DNA from: Bisporella sp. PMI_857
Taxonomy: Eukaryota; Ascomycota; Leotiomycetes; Helotiales; Helotiaceae
Reading direction: 5' to 3'
Length of the DNA stretch: 64,000 bases
Assembly: GCA_021307315.1 (NCBI GenBank)
Contig: JAJSPD010000031.1
Location: 496,001-560,000 of the forward strand
Shown here piece after piece: positions 34,563 through 47,149 of this stretch. A program made the translations under genes and the position numbers. The first letter of the stretch is position 1; the number at the start of each line of letters is the position of its first letter. Under the pieces are notes generated by a model. The model did not search any database, was not told the DNA's origin, and worked only from the letters and a program-made list of their open reading frames with translations.

Positions 34563-35571
34563 ATTTTAGTACTTTTCCGTTTGGACAGTCCCAAAGAGTT
34601 TCACCTACCATTGTGTTAAATATTCCTGTATGAGCGTGTAGTCTGATTATGGTAAGGTTGATGTTGTGTAGCAATGCTTTCTTGCTTGGTCTGGATCCCG
34701 TATTTTCCCAGTGCAGCAGAACCTACCAGTGATTTGTGGTTGGAAATGAAAGAATAGTTGACTTAGAGTCAATAAATAACTACGAGCCTCAAAACTATTT
34801 GTTTCCAAAGGCTTTCAGCAATGAAAGAAAGTAAATGATATAGCGGCGCTTATCTTTATATAGTTGGAAGAAGTGCCTTAATTAGCTTGATATTATGTCC
34901 AAACCAAACATCCGAATGAGGTCAGCCGGTATCAGAAAGGATACTTGACCTTCTGGATATCTTCTAGCGGATGACAGATTCCTTTACCTGGAAGGGTTTG
35001 TCTCTCGTAACTGGTATGTTTTAGACTTGATGATTGCGGTATCTCTGTGTCAAACTCGGATCCACACGGCGCACCTTTCATGCACAAGAGCCGATAGTAC
35101 CCGCCCGAAATCACTTTATGGACTAGTGTATATATCACGTGCTGATTAGATACCTGACCGGCTTGGCGCCTGGGCACGGCCTGGAGCTATTGGCGTCAGG
35201 CTGGCTAGAGCCTGATCTGGATTGTAGACTCCGTGTCTTCCTTTAGCTTACACTTTGCGCTTCAAGACCACCATCAAATTCTAAAGCACGATGGCCCCAG
35301 TAATGAATGCTTCAACCTCATATTCTGGGCAAAGCCACCCAGTAATGGAATCGTAGGCTAGTGAGCCGACTTGGTAGGTTGTTTTCGTTTATGATTTCAC
35401 CTTTTTTTGTTCAGTCAACAGTTGTGAGTTGCCAACCATTGTGCACCACCGATTAAACCAGTGAATCCTCTTTCCCTCAAATATCGACCAACGCTATCTG
35501 TTCGGAATCAAATACAATATTACAATTCTATACCTTCATTTGCTGGCTTCCTGCCTGAAATTTTATTTACA
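34563..35571. other. Intergenic between divergent genes, 1 kb
   Basis: Separates the acetyltransferase start (-) from the RBR ligase start (+); promoters of both are expected here. No other element seen. Confidence 0.5.
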
Positions 35572-38500
35572 ATGGGAAATTTTAGTAGTTGCGGTAGTAG
35601 AAGCCATAATACACCGGATGCTCAACAGGACTTATTACCTCCTGCTCGTGCACGTTCAAATGCATATTCCCTAGCGGGAAACGATAACTCACCAAACTTG
35701 TCTTCTCATTTAAGGTCAAGGTGAGTTATGATTCTACGCCCGAACATCCATACAAGTCTCGAGGATTCTACATAACTTTACTTTGTCACATATCGGTCAT
35801 ATGTCAGTATTAACTTTGGATTCTCAGGACACCCCTACTAGAGCCGCAACAACCACTCGACATGGGTCCTCCACCACCTGGAATGGTGAGCCTTTCTGGT
35901 TATATTGCAGCTTCTACCCAGAAACTGCAACTTCTCAATCTAAGAAGTACTAACAGAACATCAGGATCCTGCCGGACTACTGGAGTTTATAGACATATCT
36001 GACGATGAACCATCAATAATACATACCCCGCATAATCGACCCGCCGTTCCCCCTCAGCCAGCATCGTCACCGATCAGAGCTATTCCCAAACGTATGATGC
36101 GTCCTTTGAATGCAGGTCCTTCAGCACGAGGTAGGGACAACCATATGTCAAAGCAGTCAAAGTTACAGAATGAGTATGAAGCCTTGGAAGATTGGAACGA
36201 AGATGGAGATTTCATCCAGCAAGCGTCTCAAAATGTTGGAAATTTCACTCCCAGTCAAGGCAGTCTGCAAAGACAAATTGCTAAGATGGAGCATGTCAAT
36301 AATGAATCAAATGCACACAACTTTGGTGACCCAGCAGATGAAACTGATGAGCAGGATGATGCACGCAGGGAGCAGTGCATAGATGCTGTTGTCGAATGCT
36401 TGCCTGATATCTGTCGCGATTTTGTCTACGGGCTTTATCATACAATTTCCAAAGATCAGAACTTTCTGGTTGCTCACATACTGGATCAGCCGGACTACCC
36501 CAGAGCACAGGATGTGCAGAATGCATTAAAGAGAAAAAGGAACCCCGGTCTGATTGATTCTGAGGATGACGAGGAGATTTTGCACAAGTATGAGGCCAAA
36601 GGTCGTGTAGCAGGACCGCAAGCCTATATGTAAGTCACCCTGAGCAATGATTAGGAAGCACCTGCAATGGATGTTCGATCATGACCATTTCTGCTACTTT
36701 ACTCAAAGACGTTTCTGGTCTTCCCTGTTGCTTCCTATGAACCTAGCCAGAACACCCATTAAGTGCATAAATTGAACATAGGCTGACAATTACATCAATT
36801 GGTCACAGACGTAAAATTTTAGGTTCAGAATTTCCCCAAATCCCTATGAAATACATCGACGCCTGTCTGAAAACTTCTGGAGGAACACTTTTCTCTGCAT
36901 ACCGTGTACTTGAAGAGGCAGACAGAACTTTTGAGTAAGTTAATCCCGCCCACTAAGATTGAGCATCAATTTTTGGCACAACCTTGAGGTGGACTCTTCA
37001 GCTATTCTACATATGAAATATTTTCCAAATATTAGCTAATGTAGGAACTAGTCCCAATAAACCTACCTATATAAGAATCAAAAGCAGAAAAATAGCCACT
37101 GATGAATTTCTTGATGACAACTTGGATAATCTCATAGCCAAATCACCTCTCGAGGAGCAAGAAGTTTTACGCGAGTTGCAGGTGTCTCGCCGTGTACGAT
37201 GGAAAGCTGATGAAAAGCGTGAAGAGGAACGATTACACATACTGGCTGAGGAAGCAAACTGTGTGCGTGCTCAAGCAGAAGGTGCCATGCGAGACTGTGG
37301 TTGTTGTTTCGGCGACTATCCACTAAATAGAATGGTCCACTGTGACAATGACGAAGAGTTGCACTTTTTTTGTAGAGACTGCGCACAACGTAATGCCGAA
37401 ACCGAGATTGGAAACTCTAGATATGAACTAAAGTGTATGGATACGAGTGGTTGTGTGGCGGGATTCTCAATGGAGCAAAGGTAATTTTCAGTGCTTCACT
37501 TTAGCTCATACGCTGACTTGATAAGATCATTATTTCTTGATGCCAAAACTACTATTGCTCTTGAACGGATACACCAAGAAACCGAGCTGCGAATGGCTGG
37601 GATCGAAAACCTAGCTAGCTGTCCATTTTGCACGTACGCTGCAGAATACCCACCTGTCGAAGTCAACACTGAATTTCGATGCCAGAAGCCTGATTGCAAA
37701 AAGGTTTCATGCCGACTCTGCAATCTTGAGTCCCACGTCCCAAAGAGCTGCGAGGAAAATGCGAAGGAGAACGGTTTATCAGTGCGTCGTCAAATTGAAG
37801 AGGCTATGTCTGAGGCTCTTAGTAAGTTAGCCCCATACGTGAATCAGAGCATGGTGTCTTCATGAATTGCATCGCGCAGCAACAATGCGGGCAAGCATGG
37901 CTCTCTTTTTGGAGAAAGCCCATTAACTTCAAGCTCGTAGTACGGAGATGCAATAAGTGTCAAACTCCTTTCGTCAAAACCGATGGCTGCAATAAGATAT
38001 CATGTACGGCTAAGTAAGTAACGTCATTCGCTACATGAACCGAGTTAAATCGTAGCCTCCTATACAGATTCCGTTACTGACGTTTCTACATAGGGGTTGT
38101 GGCAATGTGCAATGTTATATTTGCTCAGCGAACTGTACCGGTCCGAATGGATATTCTCATTTCAACGATCCTCATAGAGGCGGGAAACCAACCAATTGTC
38201 CATTGTTTGACCAGAAAGGTGTAGAAGTTCGTCACAGCGATGAAGTTGAGAAAGCACAACAGAAAGCTCGTGAGTGATCCTGAAACATAAGTCTCCTGAC
38301 ACTAGGAGTGTTTGGTCGTTGTCGAGACTGCCATGGCGGAGAGATTATTCTTGATTTGAGTACCATTTCTGACAATTAGTAGGAGCCAAAGTTTTGGCAG
38401 AGCATCCAGACGTTACCCAAGAGGATTTGGATATTAAGTTGTCAGAGAAGGTCCGGGAAGATGAAGAGAAGCGAAAGGCAGCTGCTCCTCATTTAGGGTT

Positions 38501-39531
38501 TCGCCCCCTTCCTCCCTTTGTTATGGCGCCACGCCCACAAGGTGAGTAGAAACGATGCGGTAGTTCACTCTAACGCTACCTTTTATTTTGATACTACTCT
38601 TCATACAAAATAAAATTATAACACGAACTTCCTACAGCATAAACTTAAAGTTTGTTAATCTCATATAAACCAATATGTGTATATAAAGTAATTTTTTACT
38701 ATGTCTTATACTTTGTCTAACAATACTAATACCTCTTCAGGAAATATGCCTCAGAGAAATCTCAACCATCGGGTTGCCCCTCTGCAGGATATAAGACCTC
38801 TCGGCATAGGTCTTTGGGACGATGTTGGTGCGGACCCTCTCAACCTAAATATTCTTGCTCCAGATGTTCAACCTGCTAGACTAGTCCCTGGAGTGAATCC
38901 CGGCACTGCGCCTGGCAATGCTCTTGTTCATTACGGTGCAGGCGCGCAAAATCCTTTCCTTCCTATAGGATTTCAACCTCCAAATCAAAGGGGTGGATTT
39001 AATGCTGCTCGACACCGTGGAGATGGAATGCTAGATTTCTTAGTTCCTCCTCAACAAAGAGTGCAGCTCCCAAATGCTGCAGTCCCTCAGTGGGCACCAC
39101 CAGGCCAAGAGCCGCAGCTCATGGCTAGATATAGGGGCAGAGGGCAACACCCAAACCCTCTCCCTGGAGCACAAAGAAGGGGTCGAAGCATGGTCCAACA
39201 TGATGGCAATAGAGCACAGTCGCCATTGGCGCCTTACCCTGTTCACGTTGAACGCATGGCTGGGCTCCTCGCAAATGGAACACGCGATCAACCGGGAACT
39301 GCTCAAACCCACCCGGGCAGAGTTCGGAATATTCCTGGTATGAATGGCCAGGATCAACTTCATCATCGGATACATCGGATGCATCGGGTCATCAACCGAG
39401 CGGTACCTCAGCCATTACACTTTCGACCACCACCGCTGGCAGATGGAGAAAACTTCGCAGGCAACTTAGTAGCCCCACAGTTCCCTGCAGAGTATGAGCA
39501 AGAATCTAAAGGGGAAAACCTACAAGGTTAG
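35572..39531 (+). CDS. RNF216/TRIAD3-like RBR E3 ubiquitin ligase
   Basis: Ten exons: 35572-35720, 35828-35885, 35965-36629, 36809-36934, 37052-37480, 37526-37821, 37941-38013, 38094-38269, 38383-38541 and 38741-39531 (973 aa, all phases consistent). RING1 starts at Cys414 (CGCCFGDYPLNRMVHCDN, then FFCRDC). The IBR is CPFCTYAAEYPPVEVNTEF with CQKPDCKKVSCRLC. RING2 at about 576-612 is CNKCQTPFVKTDGCNKISC, then CGNVQCYICSANC; the Cys of KISC is the expected thioester residue. Cys/His spacing and the CPLFDQKG tail resemble RNF216. Residues 1-330 and 712-973 are largely disordered. Starting at 35572 gives MGNFSSC, an N-myristoylation-type signal; an upstream in-frame ATG at 35461 would hide it. 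The last codons could include a further intron. Confidence 0.88.
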
Positions 39532-40215
39532 TAATAGCGGCATGACGAGATGCTCCGTTTAGCTAGGGAAGTTCGCTCTAGAAGTAAAGGCGGCTGGAAA
39601 AATTATGGAGAACAGGGCGCGCAGCTCGAGGACTGGGCGGGCCACATAAGGAGAAGTGATAGGGCATGATACAGGAAGGAAAGACATACAGCTGTTTGCT
39701 GCGATAAGTTTGTGGACGCATGATACTAGGCGCGGGGTTTTGGCGTTTGCTAGCTTTATGATGACTGTAAGATACCCCACTTAGATCCTTGTGCGTGGTA
39801 CTATATAAGAGATGATACCCTACTGTCCTCCTGAATAAGTAGCGAAGTGTTTTAATGTGCAAAGAAAGTCTCAAACCAGGCGTGCTAGGATTCTAGGGGT
39901 TCTCCATCGAGCAAATCTTTTGAAACATATCCTGCGATAAGTTAAAGTTCGGGAGTCTGGTAAACGAGTTGAGAATCATCAATGGATTTTGCGTGAATCT
40001 ATATTCCATAAGATCTGGAGGATTTACATGAATATCAACCATCACTTTATAGTCTTCCTTAGTACTGATTCTACTAAGACACGCTATAAGGCATCCACCG
40101 TATTGAAAGGAAATGCTTGCATACCTCTTTCCCAGTGCATTGCCTTCGGGTCGTGTATCGATGGACCTGGTTTCGGATCTGGCTCCATAAATATGAGGAT
40201 TATATAGCGTCAATG
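39532..40215. other. Intergenic, convergent 3' ends
   Basis: 684 bp between the stops of the RBR gene (+) and acetyltransferase copy B (-). Nothing else recognised. Confidence 0.6.
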
Positions 40216-41391
40216 CTAGCACCACCCAAACTTTTCATTCCCAATCCACTCCACTGAGTCTGCAGTCCCTTCACCTTCCCCATACCAAAGCACACTACTA
40301 ATACTCGACTTCTCCCTCTCGACATTCTCATGCTCGATCCCTGTGCGTGCGACCAAGTCTTCAATGGCTAGCGTGGGATTCCACATTTTCACTACAGGCA
40401 ACCTCCATTCTGCGGCCTCATTCCGCGCGGCTTCAAGAATTGCTTTTAATTGCTCTACCTGCAATTCTCTTCGCTCTTCAGCATCGTTCTCGATAACGAG
40501 TTTGAGAATGTAGAGCGTGTTTTCTGCATCCGGAGCGTCGAGCGGATCAGAGCAGAGTCTGGTCCAGATCACCCATATCCTGTTTCCAGGCGAGCCGATT
40601 ATGGCGCCTTTGCGAAGTGCTGGCTTGTTGTAAACTGTTGAGGCTAGGAAGTCTTCTTTTTGATGGAACCAGGTTACCGAGTTGTGATTTGGGAGGAGCG
40701 TCATGCGTGTTTTGTGGCTGGCTTTGGTGGACACGAGTTTCCTTACCAGACTTTCTTGGATCCTGCAAAGTTCCTCGAGGTCTTCGGCTTTTAGGTACAT
40801 AACTCCGGGAGGGGTTTGATCTGATTTCAATGCTTTGAACTGGAGATGGCTGCTTGGGAAAGGCAACCAGCCGACGTTTGAGTAGAATTCTTTTCCGATA
40901 TCTGACCATAGCACGCTAGCTATTGTCTTTCCAAAGTCAGATTGAAACTCCTGGAGTCCTCTAGAAAGGCCCCGCATCATTCTAGATGCATACCCTCGGC
41001 CGCGATGCTCAGGGTCGGTGTATACACTCGCCACAGCATGGACGACCTTTTCTTCAACTTTCCCGTTCGCATCACTAACTAGCGCCTGTTTACGAATCGT
41101 TTCACAGGATGCGAGAATAGGTCTATGATCCGGCTCCATGTGTTTATTAGTGAGGATCCACATTGACATGCCGCCATCTCTATGTAGAGGCGCTGTGAGG
41201 AGCTGTGCGCAGTTTAAGACGAAGTCTTCTTGGGTTAGAGGCCCTTTCCAAGCTTGGGATGTGAGGTTCCAGATGGCGGTACATTCTTTTGGCGTGGGAT
41301 GGGTTAGTTGGAGACCTTCGTAGTTTGCATCAAGCAATGCCGGAGCCATTTGGGGATGACCCAATACAGAAATGAACATGCGGTTGGACAA
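40216..41391 (-). CDS. GNAT-family acetyltransferase, LYC1-like (copy B)
   Basis: Single exon, 391 aa. Same fold and landmarks as copy A: YTDPEHRGRGYASRMMRGL as acetyl-CoA motif A, VLWSDIGKEFYSNVGWLPFP, MWNPTLAIEDLVARTGIEHE, and the shared ending EWIGNEKFGWC. The two copies lie on the same strand 5.7 kb apart with the RBR gene between them. They are clearly diverged, so the duplication is not recent. Unlike copy A there is no intron before the WNPT block. The N-terminus (MSNRMFISVLGHPQMAPALL) is also longer than needed for the fold. Confidence 0.88.
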   Translation of the reverse strand: MSNRMFISVLGHPQMAPALLDANYEGLQLTHPTPKECTAIWNLTSQAWKGPLTQEDFVLNCAQLLTAPLHRDGGMSMWILTNKHMEPDHRPILASCETIRKQALVSDANGKVEEKVVHAVASVYTDPEHRGRGYASRMMRGLSRGLQEFQSDFGKTIASVLWSDIGKEFYSNVGWLPFPSSHLQFKALKSDQTPPGVMYLKAEDLEELCRIQESLVRKLVSTKASHKTRMTLLPNHNSVTWFHQKEDFLASTVYNKPALRKGAIIGSPGNRIWVIWTRLCSDPLDAPDAENTLYILKLVIENDAEERRELQVEQLKAILEAARNEAAEWRLPVVKMWNPTLAIEDLVARTGIEHENVEREKSSISSVLWYGEGEGTADSVEWIGNEKFGWC

Positions 41392-42185
41392 ATGACGGGA
41401 CCCCTTTGGCGATGTTGTATGTCTACTTGATTTAGCCCACTTTTCACGTGCAGGATGATCTCAGCAGTTACATTTTTAAGAATATGCTAGCTTGTGATAA
41501 AGCAAACCTATGGAAGAATGCAAGCTCTTTGTTTAGGTAGTATTTTGGACAGCGATATCAGCAACACTTGGGAAGAGAAATGTCGTCAATATATGTTTGA
41601 ACATCTTCTCTATTTGGAGAACTATGGTTGTTTTCTGCATGAGGGAAAAAGTTGGACAGTGTCAGCAGACACAAATACAACCAGTTAACAAAGAAAAGAT
41701 AATCTGAATGAATAGATATAAGAGGCTAGCTCAACATTGGAAGTTATTGGCTAGTGACTCCGCATAGATCAAGAAGAGTATAGACAAATGAACATGAGAA
41801 CGGGAGAGAACCACTCTTTAATATAAATGCGTATGAAAGTTTCCAGAGCTTCAATTAATAGTTCACTCCATTGATGTTACTGATGCGCAGGAGCAATCAT
41901 GAATACTTCAAATCCTCCATGGTTGGCAAGATCCGAATATGACTTAATCTGTTTGGGCTTAATGTCTCCAGATTTCTGGCATATTCGCAGATAAGCTTCT
42001 CACAATATTGTCCCATTCGAGAACGACTCCCTTCATAATCATCCTTTAATTCATGGGATGATTCGCTTACAGACCAAGAGATGGGTGCCGGCGGGTCGTT
42101 TCTCCACCGTGTCATTCCCTGGCGTTCTCATGGTCCCGAAGCTTTCAATAATATGTTGGCTCTAATTAATGGATAGTAATACGGC
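41392..42185. other. Intergenic, 0.8 kb
   Basis: Promoter of acetyltransferase copy B and 3' region of REV7. Short frames show nothing recognisable. Confidence 0.55.
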
Positions 42186-42957
42186 TCACGAATAGTTGCG
42201 TTTCGATTTTCCTTCTTCAATCCATGATTCGAAGACGAACTCGCCAGACTCGACAGCTCTCACGGGGACGGTTTTGGTACCTCTGAGGTCTTTCCCAACA
42301 GTTTCGCTTTTCCCTTTCTCTCCAGTCTGTAATGACGGTTGAGAAGGGATCCACGGTTGAGGATCCTATGACCAATTAGTATTATTTCAACAACCATCAT
42401 GTAGAACTAACCCCAATAGGTGGTTCAGCTTCATCCTTCAACTCCACTGCCACAGTGTACGTGCAGCCATCTGGAAGATCCCCTAGCTTGCTTCCACAAT
42501 ATGCTAACTTTCTAATGGTTGCTCGTAATTGCTCTTCTATATCGATTTTGCTGATCTGCAGTTCGTTTCCAATTTCTTCAGCGTCTGTCTCGACGCTAGC
42601 AAACTCCGTGAACCTTTCTTTCTCAGGTACCATAGGAAATCCAGACGTGTCAAATAAGAATCTTTCTAGGACTTCATTTTGCTGAGAGTATATGACAAAG
42701 ATGACACGTTTTACAACGCCTTTGAGCAGTTGTGTTTGAATTGCGGTCACCGCGTCGAGAATCCATTTGCAGACCAATGGATGACGATTTTGGCGGACCG
42801 GGAAGTTGTAAGCTCGAGTCAAAAGAAAAGTCGTTTGCGGATATAGTTTACGTTCGTAAAGAATAGTGTGAAATGCTACCAGGAGGAAATCTGTAAATGT
42901 TGTTAGGAGTGCTTGATACGTGTTGAGGATTGTCGTAGGTGGCGGGGCAGAAGCCAT
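42186..42957 (-). CDS. REV7: HORMA-domain protein Rev7 (Mad2B), DNA polymerase zeta subunit
   Basis: Exons 42957-42412 and 42365-42186 encode 241 aa, the usual Rev7 size. The HORMA domain fills most of it: TTFTDFLLVAFHTILYERKL, YPQTTFLLTRAYNFPVRQ, NRHPLVCKWILDAVTAI, then LKGVVKRVIFVIY. The C-terminal safety-belt part (WIPSQPSLQTGEKG, then TVPVRAVESGEFVFESWIEE) follows the intron. Rev7 bridges Rev3 and Rev1 in translesion synthesis and also acts in repair-pathway choice in animals; the fungal role is mainly translesion. A long open frame continues upstream of 42957 to 43305 but lacks HORMA similarity, and MASAPPPTTILNTYQ is the expected start. The gene is divergent from KAP114. Confidence 0.92.
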
Positions 42958-43305
42958 TGTGGTGATGGTCAAAGACCCTGGTCCGCGATGGAAAAAGAAC
43001 TCATGTATATAAACGTACGACTTCTCAAAGGAACTGTCGTGATCTCTACTGGTGGTTATCACAGAGGAATTCAGGTTAACTTGTAGAGTGCTATTTTGAA
43101 TGATGGAATGGTTGACGCGCCGATACAACATAAGGTTCTCCGGGCAATTAATTATTTTTGGTTTTCGTCGCGTCTCGCCCAAACCATAAATTTCACAACC
43201 CTTGATACTTCCTAGAAGCCTCCTCAATCTGCCACGATTTGGTAGGAGTGTTGGCTTAAGACTACTCAAGATCCTGCAGTCGGATATATATCTATAGCAG
43301 GACAA
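42958..43305. promoter_or_regulatory. Divergent promoter region, REV7 / KAP114
   Basis: 348 bp between the two ATGs. It is open in the minus frame through the REV7 5' side but that extension looks non-coding. Confidence 0.5.
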
Positions 43306-46300
43306 ATGGCTGCAACTATGGAGGATCAGTTGCTACGACTACTAGCAGATACGCAACTCCCCGCTGAAGGACCCCGCAAGCAGGCCGAGCTACACTTGCA
43401 ACAAGCACAAAATGACCCAGGTTTTCCAGGCGGCCTCTCTGCTATCGCATCGCATTCATCAGTAGCCCCAGAAATTAGGCAACAGGCACTGTTGGTACTG
43501 CGACCATTTGTGGAAAAGAACTGGAGCGGTCAAGATGAGAATGGACTTACTATTCAGATTGCAGATCCTACGAAGGAGCAATTAAGGAACCAGCTGCTGG
43601 AATTAGCGACAAGTGGTGATGCTGACCGGAAAATTAAAGCCGCAGCAAGGTAATCATATGTTTCTATCTGTTGTCTCAAGAACAATTGCTGACCTTTGTC
43701 AAAGTTATGTTGTGAGCAAAATTGCCAATGTTGATTTCCCAGATGAATGGCCGAACCTCCTCCCTACAATATTACACATCATCCCTAACGCAAATGATGC
43801 GCAATTACACGGGTCATTGAAAGTGCTGTCTGATCTGGTGGACGACGCGCTTAGTGAGGACCAGTTCTTTGGCGTGGCCCGCGATATAATCAAGACCGTC
43901 TATGAAATTGCTACCAACAATGGTCGGAAAACAACTTTACGTGCCTTGGCTGTGTCCGTATTCCGTGGATGCTTTGATATCATGGATATGGTAAAAGATG
44001 AACATGGACCAGAGGTGAAAGGCTTCGCAGACGAAATACTTACTACTTGGTCTCCTTTTTTCATGGAAGTTTTAAAGAAGGCTTTGCCCGCGAGACCAGT
44101 GGATAGTGATGATGGAACCGAAGGTGCTGAGAGTTATAAGGGAATCATAGCTCTGAAACTGCAGGTTGTAAAGACTTTGATGAAGATCAGAGCTGTATTC
44201 CCGCAATTACTTCTTCCCCAAAGCCCTGTTCTGTTTAGTGCAGTTTGGGAGGAGTTGTCAATACTGCAAGAACCGTACAAAACCATGTTTGTCGACAATG
44301 ATGAGCAAGGTCGACTCGAAGATGCTGATGGTTTGCCATATACTTTAGACTATTTGGTACTGGAAGAACTGGACTTTTTCTCTTCATGCCTGAGAGCACC
44401 TCCAGTCCAGAAGGAACTCGATGCTCAATTACAGGCAAGCGGAGGTGTCTCGAATACGCCTTGGGTCATGGATGTTATGAAGCTGGCTATTGCATATGCC
44501 CAAATTCCGAAGGAAGAGGAGGATCTATGGGATATTGATGTCAATCTGTTCTTAGCAGAGGAGACTGCTGTCACTGCGAATTATACCGCTCGTACTGCTT
44601 GTGGCGATTTACTCATTAAGCTTGGCGAATGGCTCAACCAAAGTGCTCTTGAGGGCTTACTGGCATACACCCAGAACGTATTTTCCTCTGAGGCTGCAAC
44701 TTGGAGAACTCGAGAAGCGTCATTGTTCCTCCTTACACAACTCATGAACGACTTCTTAGACGTCGACAAAGCGGTAGCGCCAGAAGTTGCGGGTGCATAC
44801 TTAGGCCTGGTCGACTATGCCATCAATCGATCAGGTGAACCGCTTCTTCGAGCTCGCGGATACCTGGTTGCAGGAATACTAGTACAAAGCATACCAAATG
44901 TCGCTATTGGCCTCCTTGATCTTACTATCAAAGGAGTGAATAGTGATGAAGTGGAGGTCGTCAAAGTTGCGTGTATTAAAGCCTTACAGGGCTTCATCAG
45001 CTCGCGCACGGTACCTGCAGATCGCCAAGTACCAATTATCAACTCAATTTCAGAGTTCTTATACGCTAAGGATCTCACGGAGTTAGAAGACGCTGATGAC
45101 CTGCTTGTGACTCTGGTGGACTCACTTGCAGCCGCGATTAGGATGGACCCTGGGATCACAATTGCCAGCGAAGGTGGAGCTTTAGACCTGCTATTCTTAC
45201 TAGCGAAGCATGGCGCGGCAAACTTTCAGTTGACTATGCTAGTCACGGAAACTTTTGAGGAAATTGTTGGGGCTTTTTCAGGTTCAGAGGCATATACAGC
45301 TTTATGTGCAAAGGTGCTTCCTTCACTCACTGGAGCGTTTGACGTGGGAAATATGACGCAAGATGACCCCCTGATTGAGGTACGATACATATCCCTTAAA
45401 AATCTGTGACTCATATAATATGATGCTAATCGTCCATAGCTCGCCACCGAACTCCTTGCCGTTCTGACAGAGAAGGGTTCCGAGCCACTACCACCAGGAT
45501 ATGTTGCAAACGCTCTACCTAAGCTGAATCGCCTGTTAATGATTACTAACGAGGGAGGCATTCTGCGACCCGGTGTTGAGGCTATCAAGTTTATGCTCCA
45601 GCATGATCATCAACAGGTATTTGCATGGCAGGATGAGAGTAATAGGTCAGGTCTTGAAGTATGCTTGATCATTATCGATCGATTGCTTGGGCCAACTATG
45701 GAAGACAACGCCGCTTCTGAAGTTGGTGGCCTTGCTGCAGAACTAGTCGAGAAGGCAGGACAGGAACGTCTTGGTCCTTATCTCGAGCAGCTCCTGAAGG
45801 CCGTTGCTACACGTCTTGCCACAGCAGAAGCTGCACCGTTCATTCAATCCTTAATTTTGGTCTTTGCCCGTCTGTCTCTGGTAGGATCCCAGGATGTTAT
45901 TGAGTTTTTGAGCAGAATCGAGATCAACGGCCAGACTGGCCTGCAAGTTGTACTCAGCAAGTGGTTAGAACACTCAATCAATTTTGCAGGATATGACGAA
46001 ATACGGCAAAAGTAAGTTATTCTTTTCCAGCCAACCACAGCGTACTGACTGCGACAGCGTTATCGCTTTATCCAAAATATATGCCCTCAATGATCAACGA
46101 GTAGTACAAACAATGGTCAAGGGGGACCTGATTATACCAGTTAGTAATAAGATCATGACGAGATCACAAGCCAAGAAAAGTAAGTTCGTGCTGACAAATA
46201 TTGTTGAACACAGTCTAATCGACTAGATCCTGACCAATTCACGATCGTTCCTGCGCAACTGAAGATCGTTAAAGTCCTCATCGAAGAACTCCTCTCTGCG

Positions 46301-46669
46301 TCTGGTATCCAAAGCGCAGCCAATGCAGCTGCGCAAGCTGCCGCCGAGTACGCGGATGAGGAAGCTGATGATGATTCATGGGAAGATCTACCACCAAATG
46401 TAAATGAAGACTAAACCTGCATGTCTACTAGACCATGTACTAAATTCTTGCAGGTTCTTGACCTTGGTCTTGGCTCTACGAAAGCTGAACTCATGAGTTT
46501 TGCAGACGGATCAGGTAGTTTTGTGAGACAACGAGACGACGAGACCCAGGCATATCTTTCCGAGTTCTTCATCAAAGCAGCGAACGAGAATATCGCTGGC
46601 TTCAACGAGTTGTATGCGGCATTGACGGAGGAAGAAAAGCTAAAGCTGAACGAATTGGCTCATCAATGA
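43306..46669 (+). CDS. KAP114: Importin-beta family karyopherin (Kap114/importin-9)
   Basis: Six exons: 43306-43649, 43705-45379, 45440-46011, 46058-46179, 46227-46399 and 46454-46669, encoding 1033 aa (yeast Kap114 1004, human importin-9 1041). The N-terminus is a HEAT-repeat/importin-N region: RKQAELHLQQAQNDPGFPGG, EIRQQALLVLRPFVEKNWSG, then after intron 1 SYVVSKIANVDFPDEWPNLL. Near the C-terminus an acidic stretch EYADEEADDDSWEDLPPN precedes VLDLGLGSTKAELMSF, which is typical of the subfamily. Known cargoes in yeast include TBP and histones H2A-H2B; the same is expected but not shown. The last intron (46400-46453) falls exactly after the acidic run. Confidence 0.94.
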
Positions 46670-47149
46670 GCATGAAATAGGGAGGGATATTGGGTAAATA
46701 TTGCAGCAGTATATCTGTAGATTTTTCGCCTTCGAGCGTGCATATAGCATAGCACCTTTTAGCATACCCTTTTGAGCTTGATAGGTTTCTATGATCGAGA
46801 AATGAAAGGTTTCCGTTTCGCAAGTGCTGCGGTATGGAGGGAGAGCTAAACTGGATAGATAATGATACAATTGGCCTTTGCGTCAGCGTCTTCCTTTTCT
46901 CTTCCTTTATATATTCCTCCGTCTCGAATGACAAAACTCTTGGCGTCATGGGATGTTGACTTTGGCGAGACCCCCGAAAGTATGACTCAGTTCGAGAATA
47001 TATACATCCAGTCACTACCGCAGCCTCCGTACAAAGTTCAATCAAGCAGCTTCATTAATTCGATTTATCCCTCCCACTCGGTTTACCAAGGTTCTGCTGA
47101 AATCCTGCCTCAAGCCATCAAAAAAAAACATAGAAAGATCCCCCCAAAC
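46670..47149. other. Intergenic, 0.5 kb
   Basis: 3' UTR of KAP114 and promoter of the P-loop kinase gene. Nothing else recognised. Confidence 0.55.

Noticed and set aside
42958..43305. N-terminal extension of REV7 to 43305
   Set aside because: The extension has no HORMA similarity, would abut the KAP114 start, and MASAPPPTTILNTYQ is the normal family start.
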